From Cycas panzhihuaensis (lineage: Eukaryota > Cycadophyta): DNA of 64,000 nucleotides. Location of the stretch: contig CM041465.1 of NCBI GenBank assembly GCA_023213395.1, forward strand, positions 42,849,741 through 42,913,740, written 5' to 3'. Positions 21,696-32,378 of the stretch are shown one piece after another. Every line of letters starts with the position of its first letter. Position 1 is the first letter of the stretch. The notes below the pieces were generated by a model, which ran no database searches, had not been told where the DNA came from, and saw nothing but the letters and a program-made list of their open reading frames with translations. The translations under genes and the position numbers were made by a program.

Positions 21696-22527
21696 TGTTG
21701 GGGTATAAAATGATCCTATGGCTGTAAGAGGACCAGAGGTAGGCCAGGTAACCTGAGTTGTGCAGGTACGGACCATACGGAGGTACGCACAAGGCAAAAC
21801 GACAGAGAAATCAGCATTCTGGGTACGTATGATAGGTGCGTGCACAGGAACGGCACGTATGATGATACGCATCAACGGGTGAAGGCCGAGCGGAAGCGGT
21901 ACGCACGACTCAAAGGGACCAGTGAAGGCTTGTGGAGCTGCCAGACGTACGTACAGACGTACGGATACAAAGAGTTATTAATTAAGTGCCTAACAAGTGA
22001 TTAATGAATGGGTACGTATGACTGAAGGGGTGCAGTTATAATAGGCAGTCATAACCCTTCAGCCAAAAGGTACCAACAAGAGTACTTAAGGAGGTACGCA
22101 TGAACCACCAGGTTAGGGTGAGAGCCGACTATCAAAGGTATGCAAAGGTGCGGAGGACAACACGTATGACAGCTAGTTGGAGCAGCATTGTATGATAAGT
22201 ATCATCTGGGTACGCATATGTCATAGAAGGAATGTATCTTTCTTTGGAATGCACAGAATGCATTCCGACCTACGTAATTGAACTGATTACTTAATAAAAG
22301 GAAGAGTTACGTGGAAAGTGTTGTATTCTTTGTGTTGTGATGATGAATTGCTGAGTATGTGTTGATTGCATCTTTGTGTACCATTGTGGTAGAATTCTGT
22401 GAAATATATATGGAATGTATGTGAATAACCATGTTGACAGTATCCTGAACTAGACTATAGCACTGTGTAACCTTGACAAGTGTAAGGGGTATCTCATAAG
22501 TGTAATAAGATACCTACCAAGTCAACA
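21696..22527 (+). repeat. G2 5' LTR
   Basis: It starts TGTTGGGGTA and ends GTCAACA. Notable sites: the tRNA-Glu anticodon-arm complement GGGTGAGAGCCGA at 22116-22128, an AATAAA poly(A)-type signal at 22293-22298, and a stem-loop GGTATCT…AGATACC at 22488-22514. GTAC words are strongly over-represented. Confidence 0.94.
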
Positions 22528-22528
22528 T

Positions 22529-22541
22529 TGGTTCCGTTGGC
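22529..22541 (+). other. G2 primer binding site (tRNA-Glu type)
   Basis: TGGTTCCGTTGGC lies one base after the LTR. It matches the G1 and G4 site except near its end. Confidence 0.75.
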
Positions 22542-22668
22542 TACGTCTGTTGAGGAGGGACAGGGCCTAGGAGTTTCAAAGAAAGGAATGTGTAAAGGGC
22601 AGAGGACCCTGGCTGCTATCATGATGGCAGGCTGTAACTAAGCCATCGGCAGCCAGGGGGACCTTCCA

Positions 22669-24351
22669 ATGCCACCTAAGAGGCCTTCAAGGTCAGAAGA
22701 GCCCCAGAAGGATACTTCACCCAAGGAAAAGGAGACTAGCAGACAAAGGGCATTAAGATGGTCAAAGGAATCAAAACTCAGAAGGGCGAGGAGATTAAGT
22801 TCGCAGAACAACGAGACTAAGGGACAGTCCATTGAAGGATCTGAGGCAAGTGGAGCCCAGACACCTCAGGAAGAGGGAACTAATGGCGAATGCATGGTAT
22901 TGACACCAGCCCCAATCAGAGATGATTTGTTTAGCCTAGAAATTGAAGGGAAACCAAAAGTGGATGATAAACATCAAGAAACCTTAAAAGAGGGAAGTAT
23001 ACCTGTGGAGGACAGCCCGAAGGACCCAAGTGACAGTGAAAAGAAGGCGGAGGAAGGTCCCTCGGCATATTGGGAGAATAAGCTCACGAGACAACTTTTT
23101 GAAGATTCGACAGAAAGGGGATCTGATCAATCGTATATTACAGTGACACCATTAACTAGACAAGTTCCAGGTGTAGTGGAACCTATACACATCAAAACTC
23201 CATTCAAGAATCCGCTGTTTGGAAAAGATAATACAGCGGTAGGCACTCCAAGTGTATCCCCGAAGGAGGGGAGAAAGGAAAAATCACCATTAGGTGGGGG
23301 ACAGTTGCAATCTCCCAAAATGGATGACTGTAGGGACTTTGGGAAGTTGATTTTTAACGATACGTCAGACGCAATTGAACATGTGTATCTCTTTCAGAAT
23401 CTCATTGATGTAAAAAAGATTTCAGACGAGGATGAAATCAAAGCACGATTCGCCTGTACGTTGAGAGGAGTACCCTTGGCATGGTACAAAGAAACAAACA
23501 AGAATGAGCCATGGGTAAAGATTACAAAAGCATTCGAGGAAAGATTTCAAACGTTTCGCAGTAATAAAGCAGTGGAAATCGCATTGAGAGAAATCAGACA
23601 AAGGCTGGGAGAATCCGTCCTAATCTACATTAGCAGAATGAAAATCATTGCGGCCAGCATGATTAACGAGACGATAACGGATCACAATATGTAAAACTAT
23701 TTTGTAAGAGGGTTGAATGAGAAATTGCGAGCCATGATGCATGCTCATCCATTGAAATCGTTTAAGAATGCCCAAGATTTAGCGTTAGATTTTGAAATGG
23801 AAATGGATGCACAGGCAGGAGGACAGGACTCACATTCTTTGAGATTACAAGATGAGATTAGAGAACTGAAACAAAATCAGTACAATCGACCCTTCTGCCA
23901 GGTAGGAGTAGTAGAAGAGGAATCAGAGTTGGAAGCGTTAAGAAAAGAGGTGGCCAGATTAAAAATCAGAAATAACCGAGAAGAAGAAGAAACACTGAAA
24001 AAGGAGGACCATGTAAGAAGAATAACTAAATGGTGCCACATTTGTGAAGAGAATTCACATACCACCAAGGAATGTGAATTGAATTTAAAAAATAGTGCAT
24101 TGTACCAATAGGATAGATGGTGCCATATATGCGATGTTGATACGCATACAACCAAGGATTGTTTCTACAATCCCAGAGGAAAGGCCTTCAGAGGACGAGG
24201 TAGGGGAAGGGGAGGCAACCCACCTCGGAATGTTTATACAACGAGGGGCGCACAAGAGCCCTCGAGGAAAAAACCACCAATGGGTAGATGCCTCATCTGT
24301 CTACAGTTTGGGCACTGGAAGTCAGAATGCCCAACGAAGCAAGAATACTGA
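22669..24351 (+). pseudogene. G2 gag with four CCHC knuckles; three in-frame stops
   Basis: The ATG at 22669 starts MPPKRPSRSEEP. Frame 1 is open for 341 codons to a stop at 23692. It continues in the same frame through stops at 24109 and 24349, all explained by single base changes compared with G4. The capsid core (LRGVPLAWYKE … WVKITKAFEERFQ) is at about 23460-23560. A coiled-coil, charged segment (LEALRKEVARLKI) comes before the knuckles. CCHC knuckles are at 24034-24075, 24121-24162, 24289-24330 and, one frame off, 24366-24407. An Arg/Gly patch (GRGRG) separates knuckles 2 and 3. It would assemble particles and bind genomic RNA. Four knuckles are unusual for plant gypsy elements. Confidence 0.85.
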
Positions 24352-25780
24352 GCAGCCGTTAGGTATGTAATAACTGTGGTCTAAGTGACCATAAAACAGA
24401 AGATTGCAAAGGAAAGGCCAAAGCAACCAACCTAATGACAATCATACCAGAAACAAAAAACATCAAATTACAAAATAAACAAAAGGAGAAACTGAATGGA
24501 GGACATCCGGATCCACCAACAGAAATGGATCGATACAGAAAAGCAAAATAAGTATTGGATGGCCTAGTCTGGGAAGAGAATGCATTACCAATGGGTAAAC
24601 CGGAGACCAAATACGTATATGTATGGAAGAACAAACAAAAGGAAAAAGAAAATCTACCAGAAGAACCTAAGGTGCAGCCCCAAATGGTGCAAATGGAGGA
24701 ACTTTTTAAAGGATTGCCAGTAGAGGATATTCCAAGAATGTTGCTGTTAATGGAAACTTTGGTAAAGCGACTCTGATTGACCATTCCTCTATGCCAAGTT
24801 ATCGATTGGATCAAAGGAGCAGTGTTACAGCGTGGAATCACCAAGAGTCTGAAGCAAATCATACCATCATTTGATATGGATCCGATGGTAACCATAACAG
24901 TCTTGGGAGAAATATTCCCACGGGTAATCGTTGATGGAGGCGCAGTGGTAAACGTGTTACCGGCTTCGACATGGCATAAACTGGGAAGCCCAAAGCTGGA
25001 AGCGGCAACCTATTCGTTAAAATTGGCTAACGAACTATTGGTACGACCTATGGGGAGATTGGCCGACATCAAGGTAGATGTGGCAGGGATAGTGGTGAGA
25101 ATTGACTTCACGATCGTAGAAACAGAGAAAGGGGCAACGCCCTATCCAGCACTCTTGGGAAGGCCATGGTTATATAAAACGCAATGCCTTCAGAATTGGA
25201 AGAATGTAACCTTCACATTATCAGACAACGGAAATAAAGTAGTATTGCCGATGCTGGGAAGAAGCTCGATCGAAATGATACCAGATGAGGGATCCAGCAC
25301 AACGGTCACGAGCGACACAACATTCTCTTCCATTGGGGAAGAACATCTCTATCATACGGCGGAAGAGCCCACCACATCAACCAATCACCAGCAAGAAGAA
25401 TCGACCTATTTCGGGGAGATATACAACTCTTCGGACGACGAACGCGGAATGAGGTTCGTGGATTACTGGCTACAGGATGCGTATGAAGTAAACTCTTCTT
25501 CTTATAGATGTAATTTGTTATCTAAATGTGTAACTACAGGCATTGATAATAATTCAGATTCTTTTGAGTATATGCTGACTAACGATAGTTTAAAGGATGA
25601 CAACGACCTAGACCAACAAACCCCTAGTTTACCTAATAATTATTGTAGTTTTTTTTTAGTTAATAGTAATCCCGACATCCCATCTACATCAGGCGTGGGT
25701 CCTGAGGTAGATTCCTTACCCCTCCCCCCTTATTACAACCTAAGGAAGGAAGTAATATTCCTTCCTCCTCTTCCTTAGAG
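24352..25780 (+). pseudogene. G2 protease region and acidic linker
   Basis: After the fourth knuckle, frame 3 encodes NLMTIIPETKN, a basic KQKEKE stretch and EELFKGLPVEDIPRML. A stop at 24774 follows, then 334 codons open to 25778. The protease core is VIVDGGAVVNVLPAS, with DGGA at 24933-24944. RPMGRLADIKVDVAGI and LLGRPWLYKTQCLQNW follow, the flap and third conserved block of retropepsins. The C-terminal half is an acidic linker (SSDDERGMRFVDYWLQ) present in all copies. A frameshift near 25770 separates it from the next module. Confidence 0.82.
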
Positions 25781-25799
25781 GTACACCCACCCAGCCACA

Positions 25800-26660
25800 G
25801 ATCTCTTCCAACCATTGGCGCCAAAACTAGGGAAATGGAAGGAGGATCACTGGTAAGTACTTCTAGCGATTTTGGTCTAGATAGTAGAGTCATCATCCCA
25901 GAGGAAATAAACCATCAAATCTACATTGGGAACTATGTTAAACCATTCTATGGAGAGCAGTTGTATGGGACTACCCATTTAAGGCATTGTGTTGAATATT
26001 GGATGGAACATGGGAATTGGGATAAAACCCAATGGCAACAGGACTTAGTACTAACCTTACGGGGAAAAGCTTGGTACTGGTACCTATCCCACTGAGCCAC
26101 TCTTAGGAATTGGAAAGAATTACAAACGATGTTTCGAATTCGGTTCGATCATCCAACACAACTAGCCACTCCAGTATTCTATGTAGGTCACAATCCTAGG
26201 GAACACATACAAAAGTGTAAACAAAAATGGAGAACTTTAAGTATACCTAAACAGAATTGGCCTAACTATTTTTACCATACCTTGGGGAGAGTAGCAAAGG
26301 ACTGGTTCCTAGGGAAGGAACAAAATTTAGATGTAACTTGGGGAAACTTAAAGAAATCCTTCATCAAAACCTTTAGGCATACTTCTGATAACAAAGAAAT
26401 AGATAAAATCCTAAAACATATTAGAGTAATGAGTATAAAATTAGAACAAAACCTAACAAACCAAGAGGAGGTAGAATCTATACATAGTGAAGAAGAAGAA
26501 GTTATGAACTATCCTGCAGAATTTACATAACTCAATATTGGGGAAAGAAAGCTAGAAGACACTCCGGGACATAAAACCGGAAATGCAGAAGATGTGGGTG
26601 TGACCAAGCTGAAAACTACAGAGATTAATGTTGGTAGTCAGGACAATCCTAAATTCATAC
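25800..26660 (+). pseudogene. G2 two gag-like modules between protease and RT
   Basis: Frame 2 from 25835 encodes module 1: VKPFYGEQLYGTTHLRHCVEY, LVLTLRGKAWYWYLSH, then a stop (26093-26095), and ELQTMFRIRFDHP. Module 2 begins near 26180 with FYVGHNPREHIQKC. It has YFYHTLGRVAKDWFLGKE and TWGNLKKSFIKTFRH at about 26270-26380, and a highly charged tail (SEEEEVMNYPAEF) to a stop at 26530. Each module repeats the pattern Leu-x-Gly-x-Ala-x-x-Trp-(F/Y) … Trp-x-x-Leu-(K/Q)-x-x-Phe of gag capsid cores. I know no plant gypsy group with two such modules here. The role is unknown; a second capsid-like dimer or a packaging domain are possible. Confidence 0.65.
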
Positions 26661-28190
26661 GAATCAGAAACTATTAGGATCCTCAAACAGTAGCGAAAGC
26701 CCAGCAGTTATTTGAGAAATTCCGCGACGTATTTGCATGGTCGTACAAGGACCTGAAAGGCATTCCTCCGGAGATAGGAATGCATCACATTGACTTAGTG
26801 GAAGATGCGAAACCAGTGAAACAGAGGCCATACCAGATGAATCCGAGATATAAAGAAAAAGTGAAAGCTGAACTCGACAAAATGCTGGAAGCGAGTTATA
26901 TTTATGAAATTGACTACAGTGACTGGGTGAGCCCTGAAGTGGTGGTTCCCAAGAAAAATGGGAAAATTCGCGTCTGTGTGGATTACAGACAGTTAAATAA
27001 GGTAACAAAGAAGGATCCATTCCCGTTACCTTTTACAGAGGATATTCTAGAAGCAGTTGGAGGAAATGAGATTTACTCTTTCACAGACGGATTTAGCGGG
27101 TACAATCAAGTGTAGATTGCCCTAGAGGACCAAGCAAAAACCATGTTTGTAACAGAATGGGGAACATACGCATACAAAGTGATGCCATTCGGTCTCACAA
27201 ATGCACCAGCTACATTTCAACAGATTGTAATCAATATCTTTTAGAAATTTATTGGAGAAAAAGTTGCTGTATTCCTAGACGATTGGACGTTGTATGGACT
27301 GATGAAAGATCACATGAAGAATCTGAGGGAAATGTTGCAAACGTGCCGTGAAAACAAACTGTGTCTCAATCCAGAAAAGTGTACCTTCCTGGTACCCTTC
27401 AAAAACTTATTGGGGCATATAGTCAGCAAGGAAGGATTGCCGGATCCAAAGAAAAGTATCTGCCATTCTGCACTTCCCCACGCCACTTACGAGAAAGCAA
27501 CTGAAAGGTTTTTTGGGATTAACGGGATACTATAGAAAGTTTATCAGGGAGTATGCATACATATCTGGACCGCTAGAGGAGCTGTTGAAAAAGAATATTG
27601 AATGGGCATGGACAGAAGAACAGCAGAAAGCATTTGAAACATTGAAACAAGCCATCGTAGCAGCACCTATACTGCGATTCCCAGATTGGAAGAAGACTTT
27701 TCACGTACATGTGGATGCGTCGCAATACGCCATTGGATGCGTATTGGCACAGCCTAGTGATGATAAAATAGATCATCCAATCTATTTCGCCAGTCGAAAA
27801 CTCACAAGAGCCGAGCAGAATTATACGACGACAGAGAGGGAAGCACTCGGCATGGTATACGCATCGCAAAAGTTTCGACACTACTTATTATCAAATCCAT
27901 TCTTGTTTTTTGTTGATCACCAAGTGTTGATGTATTTGGTGAATAAACCGATTATGCGAGGACGAATCAGCAGGTGGTTGATGTTGTTCTAGGAATTTTC
28001 TTTCAAAGTCATTGTGAAACCCGACAAAGCCCATATTATTCCCGATCAGTTGTCGAGAATCACAAACAGAGAAAAAGCGAGCGGGGTGCCAGATGATTTT
28101 CCAGATGCAGCTCTGTTCAGTGTGGAAGCAGTTCCAACGGACTGATATGAGGGAATACCAGAATATCTAGCGACCGGAGAGGTATCAGCA
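26661..28190 (+). pseudogene. G2 reverse transcriptase and RNase H
   Basis: RT runs from FRDVFAWSYKDLKGIPPEIG (about 26720) through VCVDYRQLNKVTKKDPFPLPF and the catalytic FTDGFSGYNQV (near 27080-27110) to a stop at 27113. It then continues [14 protein letters not shown] and the active-site box FLDD (27272-27283), in place of YVDD. A frameshift near 27440 leads to GLTGYYRKFIREYAYISGPLEELL. RNase H follows with HVHVDASQYAIGCVLAQ, TTTEREALGMVYA and FVDHQVLMYLVNKP, all D/E positions in place, and ends near ILPDQLSRI-like sequence at 28060. Stops at 27113, 27243 and 27991 and the frameshift make it inactive. Confidence 0.88.
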
Positions 28191-28194
28191 GAAT

Positions 28195-29369
28195 TAGATC
28201 GTACGAGGAAGAGAAATTTTATTAGAAAAGTGGAGCCATATCAACTCATCAATGGAGAGTTATATAAATTGGGGCTAGACGACGTGTTACGACGTTGTGT
28301 TCGACCGCACGAGATAAACCAGATCATGTCGCAGGCGCACGAAGGAGTAGCAGGTGGCCACATGGCGGAAAATTTTGATGTCCGGATTCTAGTGGCCGTC
28401 TATGTTCGAGGATGTCAAAAACTGGATGCAAGCGTGCAACTATTGCCAGTGGGTGGGGAAACCTAATCGACAGGATTTTCAACCTTTACATCCCATATTA
28501 CCTTTGGCACCATTCGAGAAATGGGGGCTCGACTTCGTGGGGCCAATCAAACCAGCCGCGCGTAGATCGAAAGCTCGATACATCCTGGTGGCAACTGACT
28601 ACACGACAAAGTGGGTAGAAGCGCGCGCGTTATGGAAAGCTGATGCGAAGAGCACAGCGAGATTTCTGTATGAGGTAGTGATTACACGATCTGGATGCCT
28701 CTTGGAGATCGTAAGTGACCAAGGCGCCCACTTCCTAAATCAAACTATCGAAACACTGACATCAGCATTTATGATTAGCCATCAGAAATCTACTCCATAT
28801 TGCAGAGCCAATGGTCAAGCGGAGAGTTCGAACAAGATAATCGAGAATTGCTTGCGGAAGATATGCGACATCGGCGATCCGATTGGTAGAAATTACCATC
28901 CGTGCTATGGGCATTTCGAACAACATACAAGAGATCAATCGAACAAACTCCATTCCAGCTTGTGTATGGCACAGAAGCCATTCTTCCAATAGAATTTGAG
29001 ATACCCAGTCTACGAGTTGCGATGCAATGTCGATTAGACGACCTCCAGTCTTTAGAACGACGATTGGAAGACTTAGTGCGATTGGAAGAAAAGTGACATA
29101 TGGCCAATTGGTTACAAAATGTGGAAAAACAACAGCAAAAAGCATGGCACGACTGCCATCTACGGAAACCTCCGTTTAAGGAAGGTGATCAAGTGCTGCT
29201 GTACGACAGCAAATTCAAAATGCACCCTGGTAAACTCAAGATGCGGTGGTTGGGACCATACATCGCAGAACGAATCTTCAAGAATGGATCGGTGCAACTT
29301 CGAGAAATCGACGGACCTCTGCTACCAACTCGGGTAAATGGTAGCAGACTCAAACCATACAGTGAGTAG
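28195..29369 (+). pseudogene. G2 integrase with GPY-type tail
   Basis: The HHCC zinc-binding domain (RCVRPHEINQIMSQAHEG … CNYC) spans 28290-28450, across a frame change near 28380. The DDE core has Asp in GLDFVGPIK (28531), Asp in SDQGAHFLN (28717) and Glu in NGQAESSNKII (28822), with the last two about 35 residues apart as in retroviral integrases. A frame change near 28880 leads to WAFRTTYKRSI and QTPFQLVYGTEAILP. The C-terminal tail has LGPYIAERIFKNGSVQL, the GPY/F-type module, and ends at RLKPYSE at 29369. No chromodomain is seen. Catalytic residues are intact but the frame is broken. Confidence 0.88.
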
Positions 29370-29599
29370 CCCAGTTTACCAGCGAGATCAACTGGTTGTA
29401 CCATATCGTATTGCATGACGTTGAGGCACAATCAAATGCCTTGATACCGAGCCATGATCCAGTTCGGTATGGATACACAAAGAGAAAAAAAAATTTGAAA
29501 ACATAAAAAACAACCGTAACTCATCACAGACATAAGTAATAGCATCAGCAATTGAAAAAATCCAAGGCATACAAGCAAAATACAGTATATGTACCAAAA

Positions 29600-30180
29600 T
29601 GGTATGTTACGAGTGCGTCTGATTAAAAGGTGATCAAATTTGAAAAATACACTATACGTACCAAGGAAATACACTGAAGTACGCACGGTTCAAAAAAGTG
29701 ACTCGAAATAACACTATACGTACCTGAAAAGTACACAGACAGGTACACACAGTGTAAACAAATTTTAAGTGGCTCAATTACATTATACGTACCTGAAAAG
29801 TACGCAGGCAGGTATGCACAGTGAAAAGATAAGTAAGTTAAATGGTTACATTATACGTACCAAAAAAGTACGTAGTTGGGTACGCACAGTGGAAAATACA
29901 CTTAAGTGCTCAGTTACATTCTACGTAACACAAACGTACGTAATCGAGTACGCACAATGGAGATACTTAACATTATATGTACCAACGGCACGTATAAGAC
30001 AAAAATCCGCAAAACAACAAAATATTACATACCTGCGAGCATTCCCGTGAAGTACGCAGAGCGGAACGGACGAAACAAATCCGGAAAATTTGCCCGGCAT
30101 CCGTACGGCACGACACGCAAGGAATTGACTCCGGTACGCATTCCAGTACGCGAAGTGATAAAAACGGCAAGCATTCCTCA
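29600..30180 (+). repeat. G2 GTAC-palindrome tandem array
   Basis: Degenerate units begin with TATACGTACC-like words at 29653, 29715, 29784, 29852, 29921 and 29974, so the spacing is 62, 69, 68, 69 and 53. Each unit carries TACGTACC, then AAGTACG, then GGTACGCAC, giving inverted GTAC pairs that could fold. The spacing pattern is the same as in G4. The flanking 29370-29600 is non-coding and holds nothing else recognised. Confidence 0.88.
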
Positions 30181-30251
30181 GAGGTATGTACGTAGGCTTC
30201 CGGTTTGTACGCTTAGGTTACTTGTCTTATTTTTGGGACTCCACAGCCATT

Positions 30252-31331
30252 ATGAGGGCAACAGGGTGCCAGGAGGCATACATACCAGAGCTCAAGCAGG
30301 AGCTACAAGCCCTACCAGCTCAATTCCAGGCCAGGGTTAAGCAAGCAGGTTGGGGAGACTACATTTACTGTAACCCTATGTATTATGACCCTGAACTCAT
30401 GGAACAAATCCTAATGGCCCTAAAGGAGGATAGCAGGAAAGCCAAAATGGACGCAGACATAGTTCACACCATCACAAGACTTCCCAATGAAGGAGAAGTT
30501 CCACTGGGAACAAAAAGGTCAGAAGTTGACCGAGAAATGTGGTTGAGGGAATTGTGCCAACCCAACACTCAGATTATGTCCGGTGGAATCCGTGTAGCAG
30601 ACATTATGGATGTTAGACTTCAGTGGGTAGCCAAAGTGATAAATTTCAGATTCTTGTCCAAACGGAAGTACACCTACATTCAGGGAGGCGTGATGCAGGT
30701 GTTGTTGAAAATTCGGGATGGGGAAAAGCTGAATTGGTCCGAATTCTTGGCAGAGAATATGAGGCAGCAGCTCAAGGAGATTAGGACACACCCATTCCGA
30801 CATCCCTCCTTGCTTTTGGCCATTCTATTCTATCAGTGTCTAGATGTGCAGTTGACCAGGACCACTATTTCTCCACGGGAGCCAATCATTAAACAGTGGG
30901 CGTGAATTTCCGGACACGATGAATGCGGAAGTAAAGAGAAGAGTACAAAACAGATGCAAAAGGTACTTACCTGGTTACAGAAGACACCAGGAACACTTAT
31001 TCCCCTTCGGACAAAACAGGGTGTCCATAAACGAGGTAAGAGGAAGAAGGGAGAAGAAGAATTAGAGGAGGAGGAAGAAGAAGCAGAGGGCTCCTGGGAA
31101 GAATGGGAAGACTTCCCTCAGGCAACAGAGGCAGGGGAACCTTCAGCACCTCCTACACCACAGGACAAAGCAGGACCAATAATTCAATTGATTCAGGAGA
31201 TGGAGGAAGGGTATAAAGCTGAGATAGCTACCCTTCAAGACAAAATAAAAGAAAAGGATGCTATCATTGCCACTCTAACCCGGATCAATGAAGAGATTTT
31301 GGGAGGACAGAGGCAGCAGGAGCCGCCTTGA
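30252..31331 (+). pseudogene. G2 ORF-X: extra ORF after integrase, near-intact
   Basis: Frame 3 from the ATG at 30252 (MRATGCQEAYIPELKQELQA). An open extension to 30186 lies upstream, but the G1 and G4 starts match 30252. The globular N-terminal part has YCNPMYYDPELMEQILMALK, DREMWLRELCQPNTQIMSGG, YTYIQGGVMQVLLKIRDGE and HPFRHPSLLLAILFYQC. A basic patch, an acidic Glu run (EELEEEEEEAEGSWEEWED) and a terminal coiled coil (EGYKAEIATLQDKIKEKDA) follow. A short out-of-frame patch lies near 30900-30950. About 360 residues would be encoded. There is no signal peptide, membrane helix or known catalytic motif. It may belong with plant-transposon ORFs of Athila/Tat elements. The function is unknown. 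Confidence 0.8.
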
Positions 31332-31383
31332 GACAGAGCGGGGGAGGGATACCCCGAAATTTTGAAAAGTTTTTGGAGTTTTG

Positions 31384-31401
31384 TTGAGCAAGGATGCTCA
31401 A
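31384..31401 (+). other. G2 conserved hairpin before 3' LTR
   Basis: TTGAGCA-AGGA-TGCTCAA, identical to the G1 and G4 hairpins, 26 bases before the LTR. CCCGGGATAGA separates it from the LTR. Confidence 0.7.
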
Positions 31402-31427
31402 ACCCATAATTGTTGACCCGGGATAGA

Positions 31428-32261
31428 TGTTGGGGTATGAAATGATCCTATGGCTGTGAGAGGACCAGACGTAGGCAAGGTAACCTGAGTTGTGCAGGTA
31501 CGAACCGTACGGAGGTACGCATGAGGCAAAACGACAGAGAAATCGGCATTCTGGGTACGTATGACAGGTACGTACCTGGAACGGGTACGTATGACAGATA
31601 CGTACCAACGGCGGAACGCAGGCAAGGCGGGCAGACGCACAACTCAAAGGGACCAGTGAAGGCTTGTGGAGTCGCTGCCGACGCATTTCTGGACGTACGG
31701 ATACAAAGAGTTATTAATTAAGTGCCTAACAAGTGATTAATGAATGGGTACGTATGACTGAAGGGGTGCGGTTATGACGGTCATAACCCTTGACCAAAAG
31801 GTACCAACAAGAGTACTTAAGGAGGTACGCATGAACCACCAGGTTAGGGTGAGAGCCGACTATCAAAGGTGCGCAAAGGTGCGGAGGACAACACGTATGA
31901 CAGTCAGTTGGAGCAGCATTGTATGATAAGTACCATCTGGGTATGCATATGTAACAGAAGGAATGTATCTTCTTTGGAATGCACAAGAATGCATTCCGAC
32001 CTACGTAATTGAACTGATTACTTAATAAAAGGAAGAGTTACGTGGAAAGTGGTGTATTCTTTGTGTTGTGATGATGAATTGTTGAGTATGTGTTGATTTC
32101 TGTATTGCTGTGTACCATTGTGGTAGAATTCTGTGAAATATATGTGGAATGTATGTGAATAACCATGTTGACAGTATCCTGAACTAGACTATAGCACTGT
32201 GTAACCTTGACAAGTGTAAGGGGTATCTCATAAGTGTAATAAGATACCTACCAAGTCAATA
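31428..32261 (+). repeat. G2 3' LTR
   Basis: It starts TGTTGGGGTATG. The end CAACA is changed to CAATA at 32257-32261. By eye it contains about 15 GTAC words where about 3 are expected at random. The anticodon-arm complement is at 31847-31859. Confidence 0.94.
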
Positions 32262-32273
32262 ATGAGGTGATTG

Positions 32274-32378
32274 GTGCTGGTTTTCTTCGACGATATCCTT
32301 ATCTATAGCAAAACATGGGAAGAACACTTGGAACAAATAAAGCCTAAGGAAAAAAAAAATGGAGACAGATTTTTTTAA
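32274..32378 (+). pseudogene. R: fragment of reverse transcriptase
   Basis: The frame reads VLVFFDDILIYSKTWEEHLEQ, the palm active-site block of a chromovirus RT. G3 has FVLIFFDDILIYSKTWQEHL. It stops at 32376. Only about 25 codons of RT are left, joined directly to the leader on one side and to the gag-like ORF on the other. It cannot act as an enzyme. It records how the internal deletion formed R. Confidence 0.75.

Larger units (their letters stand above)
21696..32261 (+). mobile_element. G2: complete gypsy element (10.6 kb), G family, best preserved plus-strand copy
   Basis: LTRs of 832 and 834 bp are bounded by the exact target duplication ATGAG (21691-21695 and 32262-32266). The full internal order is present. 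The LTRs differ moderately: the first third has indels in the GTAC-rich part, and the rest is nearly identical. It inserted just after the primer site of R. Reading frames are largely intact but carry several stops and at least five frameshifts. Confidence 0.95.

Noticed and set aside
30252-31331. ORF-X as an env-like gene
   Set aside because: There is no signal peptide, membrane helix or cleavage site, and the C-terminus is a charged coiled coil.
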